Assembly: GCA_949316495.1 (NCBI GenBank)
Contig: OX439003.1
Location: forward strand, 21,265,198 to 21,329,197
Direction: 5' to 3'
Origin: Amphiduros pacificus
Taxonomy: Eukaryota; Annelida; Polychaeta; Phyllodocida; Hesionidae
DNA: 64,000 nt
Part shown: positions 25,401 to 37,330 of the stretch, piece by piece
Layout of the letters: the number at the start of each line of letters is the position of its first letter
How positions within the stretch are numbered: the stretch's first letter is position 1
Program-made: the position numbers and the translations under genes
Notes under the pieces: generated by a model
The model's database searches: none
Seen by the model: only the letters and a program-made list of their open reading frames with translations
Told to the model about the DNA's origin: nothing

Positions 25401-27000
25401 GGATTTGCTCTAAGTGGTTGTAGACCAACTGTACAAGATGGTGGAGGGCACATGGTCCAGTGCCTACCTGAGAATCCTTTGTTTCTGTAACCAGACCTTG
25501 GCACCCCTGACACTCTCAAGAGCACTTCAGCTGAACTATTGAAAGTATTTAGTGGCTAAATAAAGGAATGTGGACTCTAAATAGATAGCAAGAATGGGCC
25601 ATTTGCAAAATCTTACATACTCTGTAATATAGGTGGGTCAGTATTGCTGTATAATGACCTAGGCTACAATTGGACAGAGAAAGTGGCTACTTTGTCACAG
25701 AAAGAGAAGGGACGGCTGTATCTTGCAAGTCTCTGCTTTCTGACACCTTCCAGTCCTAACCACCTTGGGACCAAGCTCAAATAGCAAAACGATTATCCAA
25801 TAAGAGTCATAAATTTCTCATCGCATCTCATAGTTTGGTGATTGTGGTGCTGTCATTGGCTTGGGGCACTATTTCAGCCGCCAGATGTAGAGCCGAATTG
25901 CTTTCAATAAAACCGCCACAATCGTGGAACACAATGTGACCATTGAACTTCTTATAGACTACACATCTCTTCTATTTCCACTCTGACGTGTTTGCAACAT
26001 TAAGCAATCTAAACAAGCACCATTTCTCTCCAGCCCTTCTGTAATATATTTACTCAGAGCTAAACACTTGTGTTTTCTTCAAGCGTACCGTGGACTTCTG
26101 ACTGGAAATTTATGTGTGAATATAAAAAGTAATTTATGGTTGTGATTTGGTGCATAGTGTGGGCTTAATGACTTGAGGTGGCCGGGTTGTGTCAGGCATT
26201 TGCAACCCTATAGCTGTCTTATGATGAATGATACCCCTGTCAAGGCAAACAATCAACGCTCCTCCAAATCTCAGCCCAAATTAAACTGCAAATTATTACT
26301 GCTTCACCAGGTGAGCCTCCAAAAACTACTAAACACTGAGCATGGGCAAGTTGTGTGGCAAATATGTGGATGTGGTATGACTGGAGATGTTGATATATGT
26401 TGGGGAGTGTTCAGTGGTGTGTTGCTCTGTTGTCAGCATTCAGAGGACAGGCCTCTTGTGATGTGGACTCGAGTACGCTTCGCGGAGCAGGATCAAAACG
26501 AGGCTTTGAGAAGTGCCCGGATTTCCCAGGGAGAACAGTTCATTGGGGGACCACTGAAGCACATGAACACAACAAATATTGTGAGATGCCTGCTGATTGT
26601 GCTCTGAGAAAGGACCTAAAATCTACACATGTTCTTCCCAAGTAGTGCCTCCCACAGATTATATACACTGGTAATGGCTCTTTGATGTACTCCAGAAATG
26701 CTACATACATATGTCCCGCCACGACACCATAACTCTGACATGATCTGTATACACACTCAGCAACCCAGGGGACAATCGAGCCAAACTTTGTACATAATCA
26801 TCTTATACGTATTATTGTTATTATATCAATGACCCCATACTGTTGTGCCAGTCTCATCATTGACCTCCAATCACTCTCTCAGATCTCTGCCCTCCTTCTA
26901 GTGTATATACATTTTATATATCACAATATACCCCAAACCGCCAGAATCATCAAGTTCATGGTATATGATAAAATAAATAAATGTGATAAAAAAGACAAAA

Positions 27001-27012
27001 TGCGCATGCGCA
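27001..27012. promoter_or_regulatory. NRF1-type palindrome
   Basis: TGCGCATGCGCA fits the NRF1 consensus YGCGCAYGCGCR exactly. It sits in AT-rich DNA without other promoter signals, so its meaning is unclear. Confidence 0.25.
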
Positions 27013-28266
27013 CATCAGGGAAAGATCAGTGGATTATCATTTGTCCTGCCATTGCTACACAATGTAAACGGGGCACATTTTCTTTTTTCATATTTGCCCT
27101 TGGTCTCTCGTTTATGGCACAAATTGTCATATCTACCTTTTTCATTATTCCAACCCTGTGTGCTTTGTTGGTTTTGTCAATTGTGCCCCTGATTATCACC
27201 ACCAATCTCCCAAGATCACATCAAGTTTGACACGCGTGACCATTCAGCTTTTCTTCAACTTCCTACTTTTCGCCATTCCCTACTATATTATTATATACAG
27301 CTATGAAAATAATTGATAATTGCACAATTATCTAGACTCAAACTGTACTTAAATCTAGCCTCATCTTAAAAATGGCATGGGACCCTTCACAATCGCTGAC
27401 AGAAAAGTCATTGTATGGAAGATGTCTTTTGAAGGTGAGAAGTGTTGAGCATTTTGGAGTATAGTTTGTGAGTTCAGTGTGTGAAAGGCTGTGTATTTTT
27501 TGTGATCATTTTGGTAGCACACCTGTGTGGGTATGATGGCAGCCACTTGAGTCCCAGGCAGTTTTTACGCCAAGATGAAACAGGAGTTGATGTGTTGGGA
27601 GGGTTCGGTGATGGTGTTTAATTTTGTGTGTTGTGGTTTGAGATATGGTAGACTTGTCACAGGTGTGCTAGGCCCTGGCATGGAGGTGGCAGTAACACAG
27701 ATCGTCTTGCTGCAGGTGTTCCAAGCCACAATCCTTTACCCACACATCACAAATCTCTGCCTCCCCGTCACAACACCGGCTTAAATTTCCATTTCATTCC
27801 ACAATGAATTACATGATATTGAATGAACAGATTTCTTCCTGTGTGGACGTGAATCAAATCAGCGATGGAAACTTGATCTCCTGGGCAAAACTGACAATTC
27901 ATCTCCGCACCACTGAGTCTTCTTGCTACCCCACCATGCTGTGGTATATCACACTTTAACCCTTTATCTTCTCAATCCATTTACCTCCTCATCTGGGGTC
28001 ACACCAAAGAGCTGACCAATCCCTTTGTTGTGACGTCTAAAGTTCCGTAGAAATCGCGTTTCAGGGTAGCACGAGCTGAAGGTGGCCTTCTGGGAGAAGT
28101 TGTGGGGCCTCTGGGGTGCTGTTGCCAGCAACACAGACCGATCCCTTTCCGCAAAATTACCCCTCTTATTAGTGAACTATGACGGCAGGGTTTGGTCATT
28201 TTGCATGGTTTGTCAAAATGTCTGTTCGGTTTAGTTGTGACATGTGTTGATGTGGACAAGGGGTTG

Positions 28267-28747
28267 TTACAGTCTCATAGGCATCCCCCATCTCCCGGGT
28301 CATTTAGCCATATAACTCTCCCACACTCTGTGATATAGAAACCCCAGGTGCGTAATTGCACCACAAATGGTTATTAAGAAACACCTAAACACCACACCGA
28401 TCTGTGGCAACTCAACATTGGGTCTGAACAGTTTTATTTCAACTGAGAACTAGAGTGTGTTTCTTCGTAGCCTCAGAACTGTTACATTCACAATCAGAGC
28501 TTGCTGACCCTGAAGGCTTGGGTCATAGAGTTCAGACCTCTTCTCAGCTAATATCATTAGACACTTTAAAAAAGTATTGTAGGCAGAGACCATCTCAGTT
28601 GATTCTTTAGCACAATTTATATTATTTGTCATCAAAATTAATCAAACATTCCGTATAGTCAAGTACCATTGAAAACCATTATGGAATAAAAGAAATATGG
28701 TCTTTTTTAATTTACAGTCTCATAGGCATCCCCCATCTCCCGGGTCA
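28267..28747. repeat. Exact 36-bp direct repeat flanking 409 bp
   Basis: The 36-base sequence beginning TTACAGTCTCATAGGCATCC and ending TCTCCCGGGTCA occurs at 28267-28302 and again, identical, at 28712-28747. The DNA just outside the two copies differs. The 409 bases between show no terminal inverted repeat or open frame. It may be a local duplication, a trace of a past insertion, or an assembly effect. Confidence 0.9.
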
Positions 28748-30446
28748 ATTACAAAAGGATAATTTCTATGATTATGAAAAAAGCAGTGATATTATTAAGA
28801 TTTTACGATTTGAGTGAGAAAAAACCTCTTAAATGGTACCCTAACTAAACATTTATCTTATGATAGACAATTCTACCTCTGCAAAAGCGGATACTTCAGG
28901 TATTTTGATATGGAATTCAGTTGAACAATTGTGTATGGCATACATTTCTGTGGAAAAGAATAGCCAATGAAAATAAGTGAAGATTGCAATAATGGACTTA
29001 AATATTAGCACCTGATTATTCAAGTGCTGTATAGAAAATATTCCCCATTGTGTTATATTTCTGGTGTACTTGTGTAGTGTTTCTTTGCTCAATTGTTGTA
29101 TGGTATCACATGAGACTTACTATTTCATCCTGGGAGGGTGTATTATCCCATAACAACCAGTTACCATGGTCTCATGTGTCTGGGTCACGTGATCTACAAC
29201 ACAATAAGCATTAGTGTCATCTTCGTCTGGTCCCTATCCCTTGACAGGTCGTCATCCATACCCACGTTATTACACTCATCACAAGACATTGGGCTGTCAC
29301 ATTTGAATTATAATTTAATTTCATTTTCAATTTTTTATTTCTTGCAATCGTACTTGTAAATAATATGTCATACGTTACTGTTGACGGATATAAATTTATT
29401 CAGGAGATACTAAACAACTTGGTGGTATTAACATTTTAAATTTATATACTGGTGTTCTTTCAAATGTGGTAAATATTGACTCGTATCTGATAGAAAATGG
29501 CTTTTTTTTTCATAATTTCATTGGAAATGTATAAGGGATTTATCCAAATATTTCCTAGTCGTGTGTAATTGTATCCTCATCCCTACTTCTTTTTTCAACT
29601 CATCAAGATATTGTCAATAATGATATTGTATTTCCTAATCTGACAGCATAAAATTACAGAAACTAAATGGTTTAGGAGATTGTAACGAATTTATTTTGAA
29701 TGGGTGAGACAACAGCAGGAAAGTTTAGCTGGCAGACAGGTGATCTGTTTCAAGGTCTGGTGGACGAGGTGGTGGTGGAGGTGTGCTATCATAGACTGGG
29801 ATCTACTTGTATTATCACCCACCCGGTTTGACAATGGCAACAGGTGACAGTATCAACACCCATCCTGATCTTATCAGTCCTGCTCATTACTACACGTGTA
29901 CTTAGGCATATATCTTAATTATTGCTGAGATGTGTCTATATGAGGTATAGTGCAAACCTGTTCCTGACTGACACACACATACCAACACTTGTATCAAATC
30001 AATTTGAAATTTTACAACTGCCGTTTTATCATATGTATGCGACAAAGAGAATACAATCTTAGTGTAACACATAAGCGAAAATGTTGATTATTTCTTTAAG
30101 AAACTATATCCAAGTTAAATAAACCATGCAAAGAAAAAAGAGGACATTTTGAAATTGTAAATCTTTTAAAAAAATGCGATGAAGCCTCTTCATGTGTGTC
30201 AAATAAAACAATTTATTGTCATTATTAAAATCATGCTTGAAGTGAGCTGGGAATAGTTTTAGTTTACAAATTAATGAGGACCAGTGGTTGTATTGTACCT
30301 GTCAGACATATATTTCAACAGAAGCCCACTTCATTTATTCAGCAATTTTATTTAATAGACCTTCATTTATCAACATATATTACCAAGTGTCATTATACTA
30401 CTCAGCCTCGGTCACGGCTCACTTAGCGCGCCCAGTACCAAACCCT

Positions 30447-30503
30447 TTAATTAAGAAGTTAATTATCTAAAAACGAGCAGACACAAATGGACGGTTTAAT
30501 TAA
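30447..30503. promoter_or_regulatory. Homeodomain-site cluster
   Basis: TTAATTAA at 30447-30454, TTAATTAT at 30459-30466 and TTAATTAA at 30496-30503 lie within 57 bases. TAATTA is the core bound by many homeodomain proteins. The local sequence is AT-rich, which weakens the case. Confidence 0.25.
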
Positions 30504-32133
30504 AAGAATAAACTGGCCTTTGTCCGTGTAACATGCTATGAAAGGACGAATAGAATAACATTCAGAGTTGTTATGTCATGACCATTGCTCCTTGACCTAT
30601 TGACGGCCAGGGCGGTCCACCTGCTTCCGTTCTGAAACGAACTAGCTTCCGGTCCATAAGAGAGGGACAAAAGGGTCAATATTACAGGAATGAACATGAC
30701 GTTCGGGCATTAATTTTTTTTTATATGTCATATCCCCAAATTAAATTTTCCGGAAGTACAAGAGGCCTGGAAATTTTAAACATAATCATCATTTTGGGGA
30801 TGCTGTGTTGCTAGTCTTGTAGTTTCTTATATAGAGAAGATGAAGTCTACTATAATGTACCAGAAGCAATGATTTCTATGAAGTCATTAATGGTTGGCAT
30901 TTCTATATGTCGGCCATTTCCGGTAACATGGAGACGAAGCTTGTATGTATACATCTATTAACCTATATTATGAAAATACCATGTCAATCTTCAATGTCAC
31001 ACATTTCAATGGGCTAAATTAATCGGATAGAAAAAGAAGTGAAATCTGTGTGTTGCTGCTGAGCTGGTGTTGATGTTGGGGCTGTAGTGTAGATGTCTGC
31101 ATGTGGGAGTTGTGAGAAGGCGAGCATCCTTGGCTCAGGGATCTATGTGTTGTTTTTACCGAGTAGTAGGGTCAACCACTGTTTTCATTTCAGCAGTTCA
31201 TATTGCATTTGTAGTCCAATAGTTTTGTCAATCTCACAGCCTCCTAACAGCATTGAGGTACAATTAGGTGATTGCTTTTTATATAATTTTTAAATTTTGT
31301 CATGCCTCCTATGAGTGCTGATAAATTATCTTTAAAAGAAATTTTTCATCATATTTTTGGTCACAATCTTTTATGTTAACTACAACTTGACCATACAAAA
31401 CACATGAGCTCTGTGTTTTACCATTTCAGAGGTCATCTTATTTATAAAGATGTATGCAAAATCCGATTTTTCATCCATCTGTGCAGGCGAGGGCCCCTTC
31501 CTGAGTTGGCACAATACGTTTCCTACAGGGGGCGACACCGGACACTACCCCCTGGTCTGGCTTTGGGACCCCTTCACCGGTCACAGGGGTACCTCAGGCC
31601 GGCACCCGACCGCGGCTCCCACGGTGCTGGCCCAGAGAGGGGCGGGGTACAGCAGGCACCCCACTGCCATGTCAACAATCCCTGATGTACCCCAGTTTTG
31701 CAATGTTGACATGGTAATACTACACAAAAAGGTCAACACACAGGCTTAAAGTGCTTGGAGCATCAGGTATAACTAGCAATATTTCTACAAGCCTCAGAAC
31801 CAGAGATGCAGATTGCTACAAATTGAGTGTCTTTTTAACTAAATCAACTAACCAAAGGTGTGACAAACGTGTGTCTTATTTTATTAAATTGTTTGACTTT
31901 AGACTGAATTCTTATCCTTATAATTAAACTTTTTTGAGGTATTTGTAGTTTTTTACAACTTGTTTCTGCCATTGTCAGATCTATGAGCTAAGTGCCTAAC
32001 AATAATGATATTTGTATCGCATTGCTTTGAAAAATTCTGTTGACGATATTCCAATAGAGATACTGGCTATATACTAGTAAATAACTCTTGAAGATTTAGA
32101 TTGCACCGTATTCAAACTTTATGACCAGCATGG

Positions 32134-32145
32134 CCAGTAGGTGTC
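32134..32145 (+). promoter_or_regulatory. CTCF-like core motif
   Basis: CCAGTAGGTGTC, preceded by ATGG and followed by GCAGC, is one mismatch from the CTCF core. Flanking bases also fit the longer consensus. Confidence 0.35.
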
Positions 32146-33689
32146 GCAGCGGTGTTGCCTCGATGTGGGGTCGCCTCCTGGGTCACCATAGTAACATAAC
32201 ACCGTAATTATACTGCCCAGCCTCAGTCATCCGAGTCCACATACACAGCTCTTACTCAGTAAATAACTGCACTACTTGCCTTGAAAAGACGAGAAATTTG
32301 CCTTATGAATCTAACAGGTGGAGAAGCTGTTATTATGGGACGAGATGATAGGACAGTTAGAGACTTGAATCATGAATTAGAGGGCAGAGAAATGTGAGTT
32401 CACACCTGTGTTGAAAGGTGAGAAACACAAGTGACACTTCACACCACTCTATCTAGCGTAAAACACCAAATTTGGTCTGCTGGGCTGTCAGGTAGTGTTG
32501 ATGGCCATTGGTTACTGTTACATTTGTGCCATATCAGCTCTCATCTCCTCTCAACGTCCCACACAATTCACGTCCAAAAGAATTAGTCAACCATCCCCTG
32601 TGGACTCCACACTCAGACATTTATCTCTTTGTAGATATTAAAGCTGAAGTACAGTAGAAAGTTAGCCGTCCATCAATTGAAAACATCATGTCTGATAGTT
32701 ATATCATGGCTTTCTATATTTATTTGGAGATGAAGTGATGGACAAGAATGTTCAATGAGTCATATATATTAATCCATATCTTTATTCTTGAATGTCATGA
32801 AGTATTAGCAGATGGACATAGATACTGCACTTGCTACCAAGATCGTCTTGAACTATGGCAATGCTATGTATTGCACTGAAATTGCATGGGCAATATCATA
32901 CCAGTGGTCGTGGTATACAAGACACCATGCTTCCAACTGAGAAGGTATTTCCTGAATACGATTGTGCCAAGTTTGCTGACCCAATGATCCACATCCAGCG
33001 TGAACATTCTCTCGGCATGGCTGGGACCACTGTTGGCAAATATTAATAGGCAAAACAAAATATTCTCGCAGACTGAAGTGATTTGTGTGTGTTTGTGTAT
33101 GTGGTGTGGTGTTGAGGGGGAGGTGGGCAGGTGGCTGGAGGCCTCGCACCTGACATAACACCCCCTGCTAACACAACACCCATGGAGCCACATTCCCCAC
33201 CCAGATCCAACTAGACCCATGTTGCTGTAACCTCACGGTGGTCCAGCGCATCTTCCTCCCCGGGAGGGATGTCATGTCTCACTGGGGTATGATAACACCC
33301 CATGGGGACCACACCCCCGTACCCATCCCTACCCACGGGCTTCTCATCTCATTTTGGCACCTTGATACTATATGTCACATTTCCAACGTGATCAAACTAC
33401 ATTCATGTGTGATTGTCGTTGAGCATATCAGCTTGAGTCCAACCTATTGGCATATAACTGGTGTTTAATACACACTACACTTAAATAACAACCCCGTTGT
33501 AAAGCATGTAATAGCAGCTACATGTACATGCTTGCCTTTCCCTCGTGACGCTTGCTCTGATCATCTGTGGGACACCTGAATCTATGAGTGATGTATTCTG
33601 GCAGGCATGCCAAGGTTGATGATCGTATCACAAAGCAAACACACAATCTGCCATATGTGTATCACTACTACACTGTCATAAAGCACACC

Positions 33690-34440
33690 ACAACACTGTA
33701 TACTGTTCCCATGCATCCCATCACACTGTATACTGTACCCATAAATCCTATCACACTGTATACTGTTCCCATGCATCCCATCACACTGTATACTATACCC
33801 ATAAATCCTATCACACTATATACTGTACCCATACATCCCATTGGTTATGTACATCTAACTGTGCCCATGCATCCCATCACACTGTACCCATATATCCCAT
33901 GACACTGCATACTGTACCCATACATCCTATCACACTGTGTATGTTATCATGTACACCACTGTCCTCATATACCCCACGATTCTGTATATTGTCCTCACAA
34001 GTATAACCCATGCCCATACACTCCATCATTCTGTTTACCTTCCTTATATACCTATGATTCTGCATTCTGTCATCATATACCCCATGATTCTGTATACTGT
34101 CCTCATATAACCCATGATTCTGTATACTGTCCTCATATAACCCATGATTCTGTATACTGTCCTCACAAGTGTAACCCTTGTTTCTGTATACTATGCCCAT
34201 ACACTCCATCATTCTGTATACCTTCCTTATATAACTATGATTCTGTATACTGTCCTCATATACCCCATGATTCTGTATACTGTCCTCATATAGCGCATGA
34301 TTCTGTATATTGTCCTCATATACCCCATGATTCTGTATACTGTACTCACAAGTATAACCCATGATTTTGTATACTATGCCAATACACTCCATCATTCTGT
34401 ATACTGTCCTCATATACTCTATAATTCTGTATATTCTGCT
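33690..34440. repeat. 30-bp minisatellite with two sub-families
   Basis: There are about 25 units. The left part (to about 33930) has units built on CACTGTATACTGTACCCATA. The right part (from about 33960) has units built on TTCTGTATACTGTCCTCATA. Both share CTGTATACTGT, so one family probably arose from the other. The period is ten codons, which keeps frames open on both strands. The repetitive Tyr/Pro/Ile-rich peptides on + and Asn/Gln/Tyr-rich peptides on - are artefacts of this period. Confidence 0.93.
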
Positions 34441-35089
34441 ATATAGTGCATTAACGCATATAATCTTCAATGTTTTACTACAATCTATACTATACTGTTT
34501 TCACACCACACTCCCACCACCCTACATCCTGTCCTCATACATCTATGAATATCAATATGGTAGACCTTCCCATTTCAATTTTTTTTTTATACTATTGTTT
34601 ATAAATGTTTAGAAGTTGGCGATTCTTTTCAGATACATCAATATTGATCTGAACCAAATATACAATTTCTGTGTACACCTCTCCACTAATTTTGTTTGTT
34701 CTCTCTTTTAGTCCGGATCTAAATCTATGTAAAATGGTAATATGTATACACAGAAAACAGCGATGCAGGACAAAAAAGGCTCCACAGGGGGCACCACCTG
34801 ACAACAGCCAAGGAATATGTGATAAATGATAGCCCAACTTTGCAAAGGATTTGCGATACTTCTCATTCAATCAGTTTGACTCCGTGGCCATAGATCACTA
34901 CCAGTGCTAAGATCCTAAAAGGCCTTGGACGGGGAAGTTATTGTTTTAGAAGTGGGGATATTATGATTAATACCATGGATATTGGTTGCGGGGCTGCCGA
35001 GTGTTGAATGTTTAATGCAAGGAGAGAGCTGTAATGACAATGTGGCGAGGAAATCACGACCATATATTAGTGCGGAAGGATCCGGCGCA

Positions 35090-35410
35090 AAACGACATGG
35101 AAATGTTCCATTAGTTGGAGTAGTGCCCCCTGGTGAGTTCTGCCGGTAATGGCTTCCGACGTGTCCGGTGCCGTGACGTCACTAGCGTACTTACACGTAA
35201 CCCAGCCCTCTTAGAACCGCCACATCTGTGTGTAGCGTAGAAAGCAGAGCCCGTCTGAGTTCTCATCACTGACTTGGACGCGAGAACAGAAGCCGACGAG
35301 ACTTTGTCATGAAGGCAGATGAGAGATGATGAAGGGGAAGGCCGAGGTAGGGGGCCTGTGTGTCGGCTGAGCCCTCCCGCCGGCGCTCAGGTCTCATTGG
35401 AGGGCATCCT
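35090..35410. promoter_or_regulatory. CpG-rich promoter-like islet
   Basis: A CTCF-like core lies on the minus strand at 35125-35136 (TCACCAGGGGGC, one mismatch). A full CRE, TGACGTCA, follows at 35174-35181, then about 200 bases with many CpGs in an otherwise AT-rich neighbourhood. No open frame with a domain follows on either strand. It could be a promoter for a non-coding transcript or a distal element. Orientation is unknown. Confidence 0.3.
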
Positions 35411-35939
35411 TACACCTTTACCTGTCCGTGCACGCAGGCAACTCACCAACTCTGCAGTATTATATGGATATCATCTTGGATTTTGTTTTATGTGTTTAAA
35501 AATCATACAAAATGTCCCTCATTTCAGTAGATGTTCTTTGAATACAATTGATAAGAAATTTGTAAGAACTCAAAAAAACGATCAAGTTATAGATCATATC
35601 ATTAAGAATGACTTTTTGGGAGAGATCTGGTTGTAAAAGAAATTGATATTTACAATTTATTAAACATATATTTTTTATTATGGCGATAAGATAAATGAGT
35701 TTATAGCTGTATAAGCCACGTGGAACGCAAAGAGATTAATTAAACTTTACTTCCTTGTACTGATGTTTAGTGATGGTTAATAAAGGCTTGTCCTCATTTT
35801 TCAGGTAACTGTCATCTGGTCAATTGTGGATTGGGTATAATTGGTTAAAGGTTGTAGTCACAATTACGTTCTGTACCATGTAAACAATGAGGAATGTGCC
35901 AATATTTACAAAAATAACATGTTAATTGAGAATTATGCT

Positions 35940-36520
35940 CCATGATGTCTAATTATGAACTATCTGTATCACCGCAGATACAATCCAATAAATCAAACGC
36001 CTCCAGAATTTGCTCTTTCTATGGCTTCAAGATCTCCGCATTTAACCAACTCGATCCGCCAATATCTGCAACGCTCCGGAAATCCATTCATTAGGAAGAT
36101 CTGGGTGATTCTCGGGGAAATAAATGAGAACAAAAGATGGAATGCGCCTAATGAAGGTTTGATAATTTGCTTAATGCAGTGTTGGGGGTGTGTATTACCA
36201 CGTAGCGGGCAATGAAGGTCGGTCTGACACGGGGCGGCTTGGAGTGGAATCTCCTAGCCCAATAAGCCAGTCAAGGGCATTGTGTCTGCAAGTAGATTAT
36301 TGTCACAGCGAGGTAATTGTGGTGACACTGTTTGATGTATCACCTTTAATAAGTCTTGGATGCAGTCAAGGTGACCCAATATTGCCAATCAGGGCCGTGT
36401 CAGCCGCTTTGTTCGCTGCCTCGCAAAACTGGCTTTGGTAAATTGGTGCTTTGAGAACCGTCCATTGGCTAATTGACGTATTTGACGACAGAGCGCTGCC
36501 GCTAGGTGGAGTTGTCACGT
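35940..36520. promoter_or_regulatory. Candidate enhancer ending in a CTCF-like core
   Basis: A complex, non-repetitive block with AACAAAAGATGG (SOX-like), GGAATG (TEAD-like), CACCTTTAATAAG, ATTGGCTAATTGACG and several other AT-core sites. It ends with CCGCTAGGTGGA at 36499-36510, two mismatches from the CTCF core. There is no open frame of interest. The look is that of conserved regulatory DNA; conservation itself cannot be tested here. Confidence 0.35.
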
Positions 36521-36959
36521 GGTTATTGAGCCTCTAAGACAAATGGCTTTCTCGCAGACCTGGGAATTTCTGGTGATGAATCTACGTCGCTTTTGTAGTT
36601 TACTTGAATGTTCCAAGAATTGTTGAGTATTGACACAATATAGGCAAATATCTTTTCGACAGTATACAATTATATGCATGATATTTTTTTTGTCGAACAA
36701 TCAATTAATTTTGAAATCATTATGGTTAGTATCTGTAAACAAACTGGATGAGCAAAAATATAATCACAACATAATAAAGAATTGTGAAATTTCCCAATTG
36801 TGAAAGTATTTGACATGTGATTTGACATTCACCATTCGCGTGTCGTCTATTCAAGGGATACAGCACTGATCCATGTTGCACGTGCCAAAAGCGTTCTGGC
36901 GTTCTCATCACCTTATAATCACTTTCTATTGTGGTTAAAGCTCTGTTCTGTGTCTTTCC

Positions 36960-37330
36960 TAATCACCAATTAAGCTCTAATTAACTGTTGTAAACATTGT
37001 GACTTGATGTGATAAATGTGCTTGTCCACATTGACTCGGTAATGTGGGACAGAAATCAGAGCAAAGCTTTGCGTTTGGTTACTTTGGGCAACTCGAGCTG
37101 ACCCTCGCCACGAGATTTAAATCTCGTGTAACACGAGATGTTCTAACGTTACATCGTCTTCCGTCACGAAAATGGCATCTGGTTTCATAGGACACATAAT
37201 CACACAATCATTATTGGAATAAATGCAATAAAACCGAGCGGCTAATAAGCAGTTGAATGGTTTAGCAAGAGGGGCCATTTAATACCGTCATCGCCCATTT
37301 TATGAGGTTCTCGAGTTAGTTGCAATATCT
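36960..37330. promoter_or_regulatory. Candidate enhancer with 20-bp palindrome
   Basis: CACGAGATTTAAATCTCGTG at 37109-37128 is a perfect palindrome, and a third copy of its half, CACGAGAT, lies at 37132-37139. A near-perfect inverted repeat (arms 37023-37032 and 37041-37051, one bulged base) sits just upstream. CTAATTAAC and other homeodomain-type sites are near the left edge. The factor that would read CACGAGAT is not known to me. Confidence 0.35.

Larger units (their letters stand above)
20511..33689. other. Gene-free 13 kb downstream of Zic
   Basis: No gene is recognised on either strand. Open frames are short and lack domains. The stretch has no minisatellite. Features that can be pointed to are an enhancer-like block at 21840-22480, a short hairpin at 24639-24659, an exact NRF1-type palindrome at 27001-27012, a 36-bp direct repeat (28267-28302 and 28712-28747), a homeodomain-site cluster at 30447-30503 and a CTCF-like core at 32134-32145. 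GC-rich patches at 31490-31640 and 33110-33340 have no coding signature. Confidence 0.55.

Noticed and set aside
31404-31749. Two overlapping + frames of 93 and 99 codons in a GC-rich patch
   Set aside because: Two frames are equally open, as expected for GC-rich DNA; no domain seen.
33588-34470. Tyr/Pro-rich + frame and Asn/Gln-rich - frame of up to 197 codons
   Set aside because: Products of the 30-bp minisatellite, whose period is ten codons.
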